Part shown: in pieces, positions 36,120-47,975 of the stretch
Layout: every line of letters begins with the position of its first letter
Numbering within the stretch: the first letter of the stretch is position 1
Source: Moritella sp. 5
Lineage (GTDB): Bacteria; Pseudomonadota; Gammaproteobacteria; Enterobacterales; Moritellaceae
Direction of reading: 5' to 3'
DNA length: 64,000 bases
Assembly (NCBI RefSeq): GCF_018219455.1
Contig: NZ_CP056122.1
Location: forward strand, 4,148,065 to 4,212,064
Position numbers and translations under genes: made by a program
Notes under the pieces: model-generated
The model's input: the letters and a program-made list of their open reading frames with translations, nothing else
What the model was told of the DNA's origin: nothing
Database searches by the model: none

Positions 36120-37127
36120 GTGATGATAAAATTTAAACGACCTAATATATTACCGCTAGCAGTGGCCTTAACCGTTACTGCAAGCCTTAGCTTAACAGGC
36201 TGTTCCAGTATGCAGCAGGCTGTCGCCGCGAGCCCAAGTGTGAGTAGCGTTTGGGGGGTTGGCGAAATGCAGATAGAAGATCTCAATACCTTGTACGCCA
36301 ACGAACAGTCACAATGGATGGATGTAAATGGAATGCGCATCCATTACCGTGACGAAGGCAATCCTAATGGTCAGCCAATTGTATTAATACACGGTATTTT
36401 ATCATCACTACATACTTGGAAGGAATGGAATAAAGGCTTAACAGATAGGTACCGGATCATCAGCCTTGATATGCCTGGCTTTGGTTTAACTGGTGGTCCA
36501 GAAAATCCCGATGACTTCTCTGAAGCGCTATTACACTCATCTTTTGAGCAATTTATTACCCAATTGAAACTCGATGACTTTATTCTGGTAGGCAATTCTC
36601 TCGGCGGTTATGTTTCAGCTCATTATGCAGCGAACTACCCTGATAAAATCAAAAAACTTATTCTCATTGATCCTGCAGGCGCACCACAAGACCTGCCGTT
36701 TATTTTAAGCTTTGCCAGTATGCCCGGTATCAATACACTGGTAGCCAATATATTTCCTCCTTTCATTATCGCAATGGGAGTTAAGGACGTATACGGTGAT
36801 CAAGATCTAATCACCAAAGAAAATATGGATCGTTATATTCATCTCTCTTTGCGTCCAGGAGCAAAACAGGCTTATGCCAATACGATTGCGATGTTAGATG
36901 AAAAAAATAGCCAAAAAGCGCCATTAGACTTCGCAACCATCACTGCTCCGACTTTATTAATGTGGGGAAACAAGGACATTTGGGTGCCACAAAAACTCAG
37001 CGAGCAATGGTTGCAAAACATACCGGGGTCCAGTTTAATTACTTATCCAAACGCAGGTCATGTACCGATGGAAGAAATCCCACAACAAACGCTCAATGAT
37101 GCATTAGCTTTCATTAATTCAAAATAA
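36120..37127 (+). CDS. Lipoprotein alpha/beta hydrolase
   Basis: 335 aa, or 334 if it starts at ATG 36123. AAGGA lies 6 nt before the GTG at 36120 and 9 nt before the ATG. Signal sequence ends in lipobox L-T-G-C (Cys28), so it is exported and lipid-anchored. Alpha/beta-hydrolase features are VLIHGILSSLHTW (oxyanion region), nucleophile GNSLGGYVSAHYA, Asp in MWGNKDIWVP and His in PNAGHVPMEE. An esterase or lipase acting on an unknown substrate. Confidence 0.85.
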   Translation: MMIKFKRPNILPLAVALTVTASLSLTGCSSMQQAVAASPSVSSVWGVGEMQIEDLNTLYANEQSQWMDVNGMRIHYRDEGNPNGQPIVLIHGILSSLHTWKEWNKGLTDRYRIISLDMPGFGLTGGPENPDDFSEALLHSSFEQFITQLKLDDFILVGNSLGGYVSAHYAANYPDKIKKLILIDPAGAPQDLPFILSFASMPGINTLVANIFPPFIIAMGVKDVYGDQDLITKENMDRYIHLSLRPGAKQAYANTIAMLDEKNSQKAPLDFATITAPTLLMWGNKDIWVPQKLSEQWLQNIPGSSLITYPNAGHVPMEEIPQQTLNDALAFINSK

Positions 37128-37371
37128 TTCGATTATTCAATAATACGTGGTTATTAACGCTTTTTTCATGGGTTATTAACCACGCTGCTCCTCATTATTA
37201 GTCCCGCTATTCTAGTTTTTGTCACCGTATCATCATCCCTGCTTAATTTAGCTGTCACAGTACTGCTCAATACTTATCAACGATACAAATATTGATCAAA
37301 TAACACAGTACTACCAAATATTGGTATTTACTCTAGGCTTGTTAAAGCAAGCGCAATATATCGAGGTTGCT

Positions 37372-38208
37372 ATGATAAAAACAGCACTTGTTGTAGAAGG
37401 TGGAGGTATGCGTAGCGTATTTACCGCAGGAGTGTTAGATACCTTTTTAGAACAAGGTTATGACCCCTTTGATCTGTTTATTGGTAGTTCAGCAGGGACG
37501 CTGAATCTCTCAGCGTATATTGCTGGACAAAAAAAATATTCAGTTAGACTCATTAATCATCTGGCTAAATCAACGACGTTTGTCAATTGGACTCGCTTTT
37601 TAAAAGGCGGAAATGCCATGGAGCTTAGAGAATTACATGATTTATTAGCATTGCATGATCCAATAGACCTAAACAAAGCGAAACGTCGATTAAACTCACG
37701 TCCATTTGTCATCACCAGTTGTGATAGATCAAAAGGTAAAGCAAGTTATCAAATAGCTGAACCCAGTCAATGGTTCCAACAAATCATCGCGTCATGCGCG
37801 CTACCTATCGTTTTTCGTCCCGGAGTAAAACTTGGGGATGACATCCACATTGATGGTGGCTTAGTAGATCCTATACCAGTAAAGAAGGCGGTCGACTTAG
37901 GTGCCAATAATATTATTGTGATCAGAACCAGAACCCGACGTTGGGTAGAAAAACTATCCGTTTTAGAACGCCTACTTACGTTCTGGGTTAGGCACGATAC
38001 AATACTCACCAAATTACTTGGTAATTACAGCAAGGAATACAACAGTACTTGTGAATTTATGCGCAATCCACCAGCAGGGATTAATATTATCGAAATAGCG
38101 CCTGATGAAGAACTGCAAACCCCCACGTTAACACGTCAGGTTAATACACTCGAAGGCGATTATAGTGCAGGTATTAAAGCCGCGACGTTATTCTTACAAC
38201 GTCATTAA
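37372..38208 (+). CDS. Patatin-like phospholipase (YjjU type)
   Basis: 278 aa from the ATG at 37372, which has GAGG before it; a longer frame upstream has no ribosome site. Patatin catalytic dyad: Ser40 in GSSAG, Asp in HIDGGLVDPIPV; the N-terminal glycine-rich TALVVEGGGMRSVFTAG forms the oxyanion hole. It resembles E. coli YjjU. No signal peptide, so cytoplasmic lipid acyl hydrolase. Follows the lipoprotein hydrolase by 245 nt, likely its own unit. Confidence 0.88.
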   Translation: MIKTALVVEGGGMRSVFTAGVLDTFLEQGYDPFDLFIGSSAGTLNLSAYIAGQKKYSVRLINHLAKSTTFVNWTRFLKGGNAMELRELHDLLALHDPIDLNKAKRRLNSRPFVITSCDRSKGKASYQIAEPSQWFQQIIASCALPIVFRPGVKLGDDIHIDGGLVDPIPVKKAVDLGANNIIVIRTRTRRWVEKLSVLERLLTFWVRHDTILTKLLGNYSKEYNSTCEFMRNPPAGINIIEIAPDEELQTPTLTRQVNTLEGDYSAGIKAATLFLQRH

Positions 38209-38221
38209 GCACCAATAAAAG

Positions 38222-38255
38222 TGGGCTGAACACGTTATATAGCGTATTCAGCCCA
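38222..38255 (-). terminator. Convergent terminator between patatin and DUF5062 genes
   Basis: TGGGCTGAA and TTCAGCCCA arms, with CACTTTTATT following on the minus strand; it serves the minus-strand gene best. Confidence 0.65.
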
Positions 38256-38266
38256 ACATCACCTAA

Positions 38267-38530
38267 TTATTCGCTGGTAAGTAAAGGGTGGTCAGCCGGT
38301 AATTTTCGAGATATCCAAATGGCTAATTTATGTTTAATATTGAGAGTGGTTTCTTGATCTTTAGCCAGAGGCTGCATCAGTTTATCAAACACTAAGGCTT
38401 TATAGATATATTGCGCTTTAACGTCTTCTGGATCTGTCGTTGTAAATGTACTACCGCGTTGCTGTAGATACTGAGTACCTAATGCGATCGCAGCTTTAAA
38501 TAATTTCTTTTCATTTTTCAGTTTTGCCAT
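38267..38530 (-). CDS. DUF5062 family small protein
   Basis: 87 aa from the ATG at 38530, which has better spacing from the GAGGG than the ATG directly before it. Charged, helical, no signal peptide. Segments KNEKKLFKAAIALGTQYLQQ and IKHKLAIWISRKLPADHPLL resemble DUF5062 proteins known in Vibrio and relatives. Function unknown. Isolated gene ending at the terminator at 38222-38255. Confidence 0.7.
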   Translation of the reverse strand: MAKLKNEKKLFKAAIALGTQYLQQRGSTFTTTDPEDVKAQYIYKALVFDKLMQPLAKDQETTLNIKHKLAIWISRKLPADHPLLTSE

Positions 38531-38624
38531 CATTCCCTCTTCACATCACAGACAGCTAATCTCGCTGAGTACACTCTGTTATAGCACGATTAAGAACAAA
38601 TAAATGTGAAATTTCAATTATAAA

Positions 38625-39014
38625 TCAGGTTTTAATTGACTGATATTTTTCAGAATCAATGACGTGATGTGCTTCCATCGCGTAAATATCATTATATTCA
38701 TGTTCAATTAACAAACCAAAGTTAGCAGAAAGCAAACCGATATCCTGCAATGATAGATCTTCGAGGGACCAGACGGGTGTTGCATAATCACAAATATAAT
38801 AACCTTGTAATTGCGCACTCGGATTTTCAACTATCATGAGGCGCTCAATGGCATAACACTCATCAATACCTGCAACAGACAAGCAAACGTTATCGGCCAT
38901 GAGTAAGACACTGAATGTCACCTTAGAATCTGGCAGTTCTAATAAATAACAGAGTTTTTTAGGCATTGTTACACTCATCATAAAAGTTAAATTCCATTTC
39001 AAAGAGTAGAACAA
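38625..39014 (-). CDS. Hypothetical protein (129 aa)
   Basis: Not recognised. Alternative starts are the ATGs at 38981 and 38978, giving 118 or 117 aa; no clear ribosome site marks any of the three. From MSVTMPKKLCYLLELPDSKV on it looks like a small soluble protein, rich in beta strands and acidic, with EHEYNDIYAMEAHHV near the end. No signal peptide or membrane segment. Base composition matches its neighbours. Confidence 0.5.
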   Translation of the reverse strand: MFYSLKWNLTFMMSVTMPKKLCYLLELPDSKVTFSVLLMADNVCLSVAGIDECYAIERLMIVENPSAQLQGYYICDYATPVWSLEDLSLQDIGLLSANFGLLIEHEYNDIYAMEAHHVIDSEKYQSIKT

Positions 39015-39094
39015 ATTTTAACTATGGCACTCATATTTGGTTAATTCATTCTATTTTTTATCATTTATCATATATAACAGCCATTTTATCCTGC

Positions 39095-39128
39095 AAAAAT
39101 AAAAACTCAACGGATAGGAGCCGCTGAA
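39095..39128 (-). terminator. Terminator of fadH
   Basis: On the minus strand TTCAGCGG pairs with CCGTTGA over a 7-nt loop, then GTTTTTATTTTT. About 32 nt after the fadH stop. Confidence 0.7.
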
Positions 39129-39160
39129 TTTTGTATAAATATAAACCTTATTTATTCACT

Positions 39161-41206
<2,046 letters not shown>

Positions 41207-41346
41207 TCACCCCATTGCTTTGGCTATTTGGTTCAGAGTTTATTTTTTTATTTTATTAAAAGTAGCGTTAAAGCACGACGGATACAATGCTCATGATATA
41301 CAATTAGTTATCTTTAGTTAGCAAAGGTTAATTTTGACTAGCATGT

Positions 41347-42426
41347 GTGATTACGGATATGGATTCAATGACGGAAACAATAAATTCAAAAGTAAGCTTA
41401 GGGGATATTTCGGTTAACTTTTTGCAGCAAATGAGTCTAACCAGTAATAAGCTCAGTTGCGATATCAATCCTATTTTAGCCAAATACAATGTCTCTATCG
41501 CGCAGCTCAGTGCACATCATGGCCGCTTATCTATTCCAAAATATATGCGCATAGGTTTTGAGTTAATGCAACAAACTGGGCGCGAAGACCTGGGTTTACT
41601 GATGGGAGAAAATGTCTGCTTTCAACATTATGGTATGCTGGGATTTGCCTGTATGTCTGCCATTAATATTAGTACCATGGCACAAGTACTCGCCCAATAT
41701 GAAAGTTTGTTAAGTCAAAATGTACGGGGTCATTCAACGTTTATCACAACACCAGAGCCGACACTCACCTTTTATTCGATTGCCCCGTATAACCCCTATA
41801 ATTATTTTGTGGTGGATTCTGTTTTGGCAAGCTGGTTCACCTTACTAACTTCTCGTACCATGCACTTAAACCAGCCTGTTAATATTATCAAAGCGGTGCA
41901 TATTGAATACCCAGAACCAAAGAACAGCGAACGCTATCACGCATTTTTTCAATGCCCAGTTATTTTTGACTCCACATTCAATGGCTTAGTATTGAATAGT
42001 CAGCATATCAAAACGCCATTACCCGATGCCTGTATGAGTAGTTATCTGCAAGCCCAGCATTTATGCCAAAATGAACTACAACAGCTGCAACAAAATCAGG
42101 ATTGGCAAACGAAGGTTATCGAAAAAGTCAGTCATAATCTGGTGGGTAACATGCCCGATATCAATCAAGTAGCGGCACTGCTGGGGACATCAGCCTGGAC
42201 ATTAAGACGCCGCTTATACAAAGAAAATACTAACTATCAAGGTATCATGGATAAAACAAGAAAAGGTCTGGCATTGAGTTATGTCCGTGATACCCAGCTT
42301 ACCTTCAGTGAAATATCGTATTTACTGGGCTTTGCCACACCTGCTGCATTTTATAAAGCCTTTCGACGCTGGACAGAGAGTACACCAAAAAATTACCGAC
42401 AAGCGTTTATAAGCAAGCGCGAATAA
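41347..42426 (+). CDS. AraC-family regulator divergent from fadH
   Basis: 359 aa from the GTG at 41347; ATGs at 41359 and 41368 are alternatives and none has a strong ribosome site. An N-terminal arabinose-binding-like sensor domain (PF12625 type) is followed by the C-terminal double HTH from about 265 (DINQVAALLGTSAWTLRRRL, then FSEISYLLGFATPAAFYKAF). Divergence from fadH and the 143-bp spacer suggest it controls fadH, but no binding site was identified. The 3' end overlaps the DTW gene by 20 nt on the other strand. Confidence 0.85.
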   Translation: MITDMDSMTETINSKVSLGDISVNFLQQMSLTSNKLSCDINPILAKYNVSIAQLSAHHGRLSIPKYMRIGFELMQQTGREDLGLLMGENVCFQHYGMLGFACMSAINISTMAQVLAQYESLLSQNVRGHSTFITTPEPTLTFYSIAPYNPYNYFVVDSVLASWFTLLTSRTMHLNQPVNIIKAVHIEYPEPKNSERYHAFFQCPVIFDSTFNGLVLNSQHIKTPLPDACMSSYLQAQHLCQNELQQLQQNQDWQTKVIEKVSHNLVGNMPDINQVAALLGTSAWTLRRRLYKENTNYQGIMDKTRKGLALSYVRDTQLTFSEISYLLGFATPAAFYKAFRRWTESTPKNYRQAFISKRE

Positions 42427-42868
42427 ATGCCTTAAACTCTAATACTAGCTGATCGGCTTCGGTATTCCGTTGTTGCAGACGTAATAACTCGATCACACAC
42501 TCAACGGTACTGAGTCCACCTTCGAGTTGATTGGCTCGTAAAATGAATTCTGACGCTTGCTTCGCATTCAAGGTGATCTTAGGTAAGTCTTGTAAATACT
42601 CACTTTGACGATACATCTTACGCGCTTCTTGCCATGTACTATCCAGCAACACAAGGCCATCAAAATCATGTATGTCATGCTTGTGTTCTGCATCTGGCGC
42701 AAGTATTGCCACCCGACCGGACTTGATCGCGGTTAACAATTTACTATCGGGTTCTTTACGACGCCAAGGCACAACACTTGTTTCATCGGGGAGAAACTGT
42801 TGAACTAATTTGCCGGTATTACTGCGGCGCGAGAACTCTCTCTCGTGGGTAACAAGGTATATATGCAT
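42407..42868 (-). CDS. DTW-domain tRNA-uridine aminocarboxypropyltransferase-like protein
   Basis: 153 aa. Motif DSTWQEARKMYRQ near residue 77 is the DTW family signature; the neighbouring segments DFDGLVLLDS and ECVIELLRLQQ fit too. Some family members (TapT/TuaA) place the acp group on tRNA uridine 47 with S-adenosylmethionine. Shorter than the E. coli member, at about 150 aa. Convergent and overlapping by 20 nt with the AraC gene. Confidence 0.78.
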   Translation of the reverse strand: MHIYLVTHEREFSRRSNTGKLVQQFLPDETSVVPWRRKEPDSKLLTAIKSGRVAILAPDAEHKHDIHDFDGLVLLDSTWQEARKMYRQSEYLQDLPKITLNAKQASEFILRANQLEGGLSTVECVIELLRLQQRNTEADQLVLEFKAFIRACL

Positions 42869-42985
42869 GAATTTATAACTTCAATCGATGAAACAGAATA
42901 AATACTAAATAAGAGGTAAAGTAACCGCTATCATTATACTCTACAGTGGGTATCAACTAAGCTGTAAATATGACGAGGATCTACT

Positions 42986-43093
42986 ATGTTCGCATTTAGT
43001 AAACACATTATCAGTAAATTACGCTATATCTTATCACTCTTTTTTAGCCCTAACGAATCCACTAAATCCAATATGATCTTTATGACAATATAA
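42986..43093 (+). CDS. Possible small basic peptide (35 aa)
   Basis: ATG at 42986, TAA at 43091-43093, with a good GAGGA ribosome site 6 nt upstream. The product starts MFAFSKHIISKLRYILSLFF, with a short hydrophobic helix. No known family recognised. The spacer between the DTW and msrC genes (265 bp) is otherwise empty. Confidence 0.4.
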   Translation: MFAFSKHIISKLRYILSLFFSPNESTKSNMIFMTI

Positions 43094-43163
43094 TCATCAG
43101 CTAAGATACACATTATTATCAATAAGGTGTGCTTTGCATTTTATCTATTCATTAAGGGAATAC

Positions 43164-43625
43164 ATGTCTAAGATCCAACTTTATCAGCGTCTAGCCCAAC
43201 AAGCTGACGCTTTAATGGCTGAAGAAACAAACTTAATTGCCAACTTAGCTAATCTAAGTGCTTTATTATTCATGGAGCTGGAAGATATTAATTGGGCGGG
43301 TTTTTATCTTTACGAAAATGACGAGTTAGTATTAGGTCCTTTCCAAGGTCTACCTGCTTGTATTCGTATTCCGGTTGGTCGAGGTGTTTGCGGTACAGCT
43401 GCAAGTACATTACAGACACAATTAGTAACGGATGTGCATGACTTCCCAGGTCATATAGCCTGTGATGCAGCAAGTAACTCAGAGATCGTGGTGCCGATTG
43501 TTGTTAACGATAAATTGATCGGTGTGCTGGATATAGACAGTCCAAGCATTGGTCGTTTTGATAATGACGACTTAATGGGGGCAGAACTACTTGTTAACCA
43601 ACTCGTTAAGCGTTTAACAGCCTAA
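43164..43625 (+). CDS. msrC: Free methionine-(R)-sulfoxide reductase (GAF domain)
   Basis: 153 aa from the ATG at 43164, with AAGGGA before it; a longer frame adds ten residues lacking a ribosome site. GAF-domain enzyme that reduces free methionine-R-sulfoxide. Family segments: INWAGFYLYENDELVLGPF, PACIRIPVGRGVCGTAA (two redox cysteines) and HIACDAASNSEIVVP (third cysteine). Stands alone, after the small ORF. Confidence 0.92.
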   Translation: MSKIQLYQRLAQQADALMAEETNLIANLANLSALLFMELEDINWAGFYLYENDELVLGPFQGLPACIRIPVGRGVCGTAASTLQTQLVTDVHDFPGHIACDAASNSEIVVPIVVNDKLIGVLDIDSPSIGRFDNDDLMGAELLVNQLVKRLTA

Positions 43626-43660
43626 AACGACGATTATTCACCGCCGATATTAATAAATAA

Positions 43661-44245
43661 TTATAACGATAAGGCCTGTAATTCATAAGCACAGGTCTTT
43701 GTGATGATCGCTATACGACGCCCTAAGTATTTGGCGGTATCCAGATCACTGCGGTGTACTTCCCCTTCAGGATTATGCCCTACAACACCGACCTGACATC
43801 CGAGACGATTTAGCCCCACACTATTATAACCGCCCGCAATATCGAGTCCAATCCATAACATGCCATGCTGACTGGCTAATGTCGCCATATACTGAACCGT
43901 GTTTGCCTGATCACCGTTAAGGCAACTACCAACGGTAAAACCACCAGCAAATTTATTACGCCATTGTTGGCTATCCCAACGTTCACTTGTCGCATCTGAA
44001 AATGCTTTAAACTGACCTGCAACACCGCCCATATAAGTTGGCGATCCAAATATAATGGCATCGGCATTATCAAGCAGGCACATCAATTCATCATTATCAA
44101 AACGGCCTTCGAACATGTCCCAAGCTTGTATCTGGCATTCAATGACTTTAACATCTTCAACGGTGTTAATACCTGAGATAACTTCTCGAGCCAGGGCCTG
44201 AGTTGAACCTGACGCCGAAAAATACACGACTGCAACTATGGTCAA
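43661..44245 (-). CDS. Flavodoxin/NADPH-dependent FMN reductase family protein
   Basis: 194 aa. N-terminal VVYFSASGSTQALAREVISG matches the FMN phosphate loop; AIIFGSPTYMGGVAGQFKAF and KFAGGFTVGSCLNGDQANTV are WrbA/flavodoxin-like. Probably an FMN-binding oxidoreductase; substrate unknown. Isolated gene. Confidence 0.82.
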   Translation of the reverse strand: MTIVAVVYFSASGSTQALAREVISGINTVEDVKVIECQIQAWDMFEGRFDNDELMCLLDNADAIIFGSPTYMGGVAGQFKAFSDATSERWDSQQWRNKFAGGFTVGSCLNGDQANTVQYMATLASQHGMLWIGLDIAGGYNSVGLNRLGCQVGVVGHNPEGEVHRSDLDTAKYLGRRIAIITKTCAYELQALSL

Positions 44246-44447
44246 ACAAAACCTCTCACGCTATCCATATTCATTAACCTATATCCCTATTTACATCTAG
44301 CACTACTAATAGTGTAGTGCGGCACTGAATATCTGCAGCTTAAATACAGGTATTAAGTTAATCACAAATAGTATCAGGCTTTGCGCTAAGGTATACAGTT
44401 AAACACCGCAAATATGATTTAAATATTCCTGTCACTGATTTTTAAGC

Positions 44448-44478
44448 ATAAAAAAAGGCCTGTAAAAACAGACCTTTC
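44448..44478 (-). terminator. Terminator of the der operon
   Basis: On the minus strand AAAGGTCTGT pairs with ACAGGCCTTT (one mismatch) around TTTT, followed by a T-run, just after the der stop. Confidence 0.75.
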
Positions 44479-44499
44479 TATCAATAACAACCTACACTA

Positions 44500-45972
44500 T
44501 TATTTTTTACTCTTATAGTGCGACATCATACGGCGACGTTTTTTCTGTTGCGATAATGATAAGCTATTTTTCTTATCTGCAAACGGATTGTCACTGTCAC
44601 GGAATTCAACCTTAATCGGTGTACCCATGATTTTTAATGAACGACGGAAGTAGTTGATCAAATAACGGCGATATGAATTCGCTAATTTTGTTACTTGATT
44701 ACCATGCACAACAATCAATGGTGGATTATAGCCACCCGCGTGCGCATAACGTAGCTTAACACGACGACCAGCATGCATTGGTGGCTGATGATCATCCACA
44801 GCCATACGTATAATACGCGTTAACATAGACGTTGATACACGCTTAGTTGATGAGTCGAATGCTTCTGTAATCGATTCAAATAAGTGACCAACACCCGTAC
44901 CGTGTAATGCAGAGATAAAGTGAATACGTGCAAAGTCAATAAAGCCTAAACGACGATCCAGTTCAGATTTAATACGATCTTTCACGTCAGTATCTAAACC
45001 ATCCCACTTATTAACTGCAATCACAATTGAGCGACCAGAGTTAATTGCAAAGCCTAACAAGGTTAAATCTTGCGCTGTTACACCAACGCGTGCATCAAAT
45101 ACCATTAATACAACATTCGCATCATCAATTGCTTGTAATGCTTTAACAATCGAGAACTTCTCAACCGCTTCATTGATATTTTTACGACGACGTACACCTG
45201 CTGTATCGATAAGCATGTAGTTACGACCATCACGCTCCATCGGTATGTAAATACTGTCACGAGTAGTACCCGGCATATCATAAACAACAACGCGCTCTTC
45301 ACCTAAGATACGGTTAACTAACGTTGATTTACCAACGTTAGGACAACCAATCATCGCTAATTTAATCGGTAAACTCGCATAATCTTCGTCGCGTTCCTCA
45401 CCTTCCTCTTCTTCTGGTAATAACTCACCATTTACAAAAGGGTCTGCGTCAGAGAATTCTTCCTCATCTTCAAGGTCAGCAACTTCAACATGTGCTAATG
45501 CTTCTTCAATAAGGATATTAGTACCACGACCTTGCGATGCAGCAATTTGGTAAATATCACCAAGTGCAAGCGCATAGAATTCAGCAACAGCAACATCGCC
45601 ATCGAGGCCATCTACTTTGTTGGCAACAAGAAATACTTTTTTCTCTTGTTTACGTAAATGTTCAGCAATTGCTTGGTCAGAAACCGTTAAGCCTGCACGT
45701 GCATCTACTAAAAATAATACGGCATCAGCTTCTTCAATCGCCAGTAGCGACTGATCAGCCATTTTTGCATCAATCCCTTCTTCATCGCCATTAATACCGC
45801 CGGTATCAACTACAATGAACTCACGACCAGCTAAGTTAGCTTGTCCATATTTACGGTCACGAGTTAACCCTGGGAAATCGGCAACAAGTGCGTCCCGGGT
45901 ACGAGTTAAGCGGTTGAACAATGTTGATTTACCAACATTAGGGCGTCCAACCAATGCAATTACAGGGGTCAT
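44500..45972 (-). CDS. der: Der (EngA), ribosome-assembly GTPase
   Basis: 490 aa from the ATG at 45972, with GAGG upstream; the ORF's earlier ATG adds six residues. Tandem GTPase domains: P-loops GRPNVGKS (residues 9-16) and GCPNVGKS (209-216), separated by a strongly acidic linker (about 168-197), then a C-terminal KH-like domain. Needed for 50S ribosome maturation. Downstream of bamB; a hairpin lies between. Confidence 0.97.
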   Translation of the reverse strand: MTPVIALVGRPNVGKSTLFNRLTRTRDALVADFPGLTRDRKYGQANLAGREFIVVDTGGINGDEEGIDAKMADQSLLAIEEADAVLFLVDARAGLTVSDQAIAEHLRKQEKKVFLVANKVDGLDGDVAVAEFYALALGDIYQIAASQGRGTNILIEEALAHVEVADLEDEEEFSDADPFVNGELLPEEEEGEERDEDYASLPIKLAMIGCPNVGKSTLVNRILGEERVVVYDMPGTTRDSIYIPMERDGRNYMLIDTAGVRRRKNINEAVEKFSIVKALQAIDDANVVLMVFDARVGVTAQDLTLLGFAINSGRSIVIAVNKWDGLDTDVKDRIKSELDRRLGFIDFARIHFISALHGTGVGHLFESITEAFDSSTKRVSTSMLTRIIRMAVDDHQPPMHAGRRVKLRYAHAGGYNPPLIVVHGNQVTKLANSYRRYLINYFRRSLKIMGTPIKVEFRDSDNPFADKKNSLSLSQQKKRRRMMSHYKSKK

Positions 45973-46030
45973 ATATAACCTCAGCCTCAATACGGCTCTA
46001 GTAAAATGAAAGTCACTTATTTAAAAGGAC

Positions 46031-46050
46031 AAAATGCGCCTCTCGGCGCA
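46031..46050 (-). terminator. Short terminator or hairpin between bamB and der
   Basis: On the minus strand TGCGCC-GAGA-GGCGCA with a stable tetraloop, followed by TTTTG; about 34 nt after the bamB stop. It probably gives partial termination before der. Confidence 0.6.
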
Positions 46051-46083
46051 ATAAATTATTTTGATGGTATTCTATCTAGGGAT

Positions 46084-47274
46084 TTAAATTGGTTTCTTTA
46101 CAGCAACCAATTTACCACTGCGGCTTTGAACATAGAGGTATTTTTCTGAGTTCAATGCTTTAGAAAATAGTCCATCACTATCAATTAATTGTTGTGCAAC
46201 CAACTTACCGGTTTTACGATCTAACCAGTGCAAATAGCCTTCTTTATCACCGACAACAATATTGTTACCCGAGACAACTGGCGCAGTTACACCGCGTAGT
46301 GCTAAGCGATTCTGTGACCATAAAGTAAGGCCATTACGACGGTCAATTGCATGAATACGACCTTCCGTATCAGTTAAAAACAGCTCGAAGCCCGCCACAG
46401 CAAGATCTTTTACCGACGCGTAAGCACGTTTCCAAAGCACCTTACCAGAACGCAATTCAATGGCCATTAACTCGCCATTAAAAGCAGATGTATAAACATC
46501 AGTACCACGCGCTACCGCTTGGCCATTTACATCAACGAGACGGTCAATGTCATTCGCGCCTTTTGGCTTGGCAACATTCACTTCCCAGATCAATCGACCA
46601 TTAGCAAGGAATACTGCTGCTAGTTTACCATCACTGCGACCATAAATCGCTGCTCCATTAGTGGTGATTGGCGAATTATTACCACGTAAAGTCAAAGCAG
46701 GTAATTCTGAGCTTTGGATCCAGCGTTGTTCACCCGTCTGAACGTCAAAACCAACCAAGCTACCACTGCCCGTTTGGATAATAACAAGGCCTTCATCAAC
46801 CACAGGACTCGCGATCACTTCACCATCGGTTTCAACTTGCCAGATCACTTCACCGGTTTTGTCGTTTAACGCAAATAATACTGCATTTTCACTACCAACA
46901 AATACCATGCCATAGCCAGCAGCTATACCACCCGACAGTAACGCATTATCACTGTCATCAAAACGGTTAAATACCGCTTGTTCAGATAAGTCTTGAGTCC
47001 AAATTTCATCACCTGAAATCGGGTCCAACGCTTTCACTAAACCGTCACGACTTGCGGCAAAAAGCTGACCATTTACAAGTAAGGTTCGCGTCTGAGAGTA
47101 ATACTCACCAACACCCGAGCCAATGCTCTTGCGCCATTCAATTTCAGGCGTAAATTCAGCTTGAATGACAGGCAGTGGTGAATACACTTCCTCATCATCA
47201 CTAAATAAAGAACAACCTTGTAAAAAAACCGAAAGAACCGCAGCTGTTGTAAGTGTTCTCAGCTTATTGGTCAT
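46084..47274 (-). CDS. bamB: BamB, outer-membrane assembly lipoprotein
   Basis: 396 aa. Signal peptide with lipobox L-Q-G-C (SVFLQGCSLF). Eight-bladed beta propeller of PQQ-like repeats, e.g. FALNDKTGEVIWQVETDG and YLHWLDRKTGKL. Part of the Bam complex that inserts outer-membrane barrels. Overlaps yfgM by 11 nt. Confidence 0.96.
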   Translation of the reverse strand: MTNKLRTLTTAAVLSVFLQGCSLFSDDEEVYSPLPVIQAEFTPEIEWRKSIGSGVGEYYSQTRTLLVNGQLFAASRDGLVKALDPISGDEIWTQDLSEQAVFNRFDDSDNALLSGGIAAGYGMVFVGSENAVLFALNDKTGEVIWQVETDGEVIASPVVDEGLVIIQTGSGSLVGFDVQTGEQRWIQSSELPALTLRGNNSPITTNGAAIYGRSDGKLAAVFLANGRLIWEVNVAKPKGANDIDRLVDVNGQAVARGTDVYTSAFNGELMAIELRSGKVLWKRAYASVKDLAVAGFELFLTDTEGRIHAIDRRNGLTLWSQNRLALRGVTAPVVSGNNIVVGDKEGYLHWLDRKTGKLVAQQLIDSDGLFSKALNSEKYLYVQSRSGKLVAVKKPI

Positions 47275-47935
47275 TCAGCTCTCCTGCGATAGCAGCATCA
47301 AGATCATCTGCAACGTCTGTAATAGCAAGGTCATCAAGTTTTAATTGTAACAACTGAGTATTCGCACCGACACCCGCTAATGCTGCTTTATAAGCACTAC
47401 GAGCCGCGTCTAAATCGCCTTGCTGTACATAGATATCACCTTTTACTTCTGCTTTCTTACTCGCAAATGTATCAAGTGTCACTTTATCCAATGTCGCCAG
47501 TGCAACATCAAAGTTTTGTAGCTGCGCTTGAACTCGTGCTAGACGAATATTAGCAATCGGTAAGATACTTGCTTGATTGCTGTTTGTCGCTACCCAGCTA
47601 AGTTGCTTTTCAGCTTCCGTAAAATCTTGTTTTTTCACTGCTTCAGCGGCAAGTTGTAATGCTGTTAATGTTGCGTAAGCATTACCGCTGTTCGCATCAA
47701 TAAACGTCTGAGTTGTCGCCTTTGCTGCAAGTCCATTTTCAGATAATTCAGTCACAACAGTATCATAAGCAGCCGAGAGTTCTTCTTGTGCTGTTAACTG
47801 GCTATCGTTGTAATAACGAAAACCAACTAAGCCAGCTAGGCCAAGTACAGTCCCAAAAATAACCGCATTACCATGAGATTTCCACCATGATTTCAGCGCT
47901 TCAACTTGTTGTTCTTCAGTAGCGTAACCTTCCAC
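47264..47935 (-). CDS. yfgM: YfgM-family membrane-anchored TPR protein
   Basis: 223 aa. Start is a GTG at 47935 read as MEGYATEEQQVEALKSWWKS, then a membrane segment (about 25-43, AVIFGTVLGLAGLVGFRYY) and a periplasmic TPR-like part. E. coli YfgM interacts with PpiD and the Sec translocon and is linked to the periplasmic chaperone network and Rcs control. Between hisS and bamB, overlapping bamB, in the der-bamB-yfgM-hisS-ispG-rodZ-pilW-rlmN order. Confidence 0.93.
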   Translation of the reverse strand: MEGYATEEQQVEALKSWWKSHGNAVIFGTVLGLAGLVGFRYYNDSQLTAQEELSAAYDTVVTELSENGLAAKATTQTFIDANSGNAYATLTALQLAAEAVKKQDFTEAEKQLSWVATNSNQASILPIANIRLARVQAQLQNFDVALATLDKVTLDTFASKKAEVKGDIYVQQGDLDAARSAYKAALAGVGANTQLLQLKLDDLAITDVADDLDAAIAGELNDQ

Positions 47936-47975
47936 GTCTCACCCTTAATTTTAAAACACAACTAAACAGTATTGA

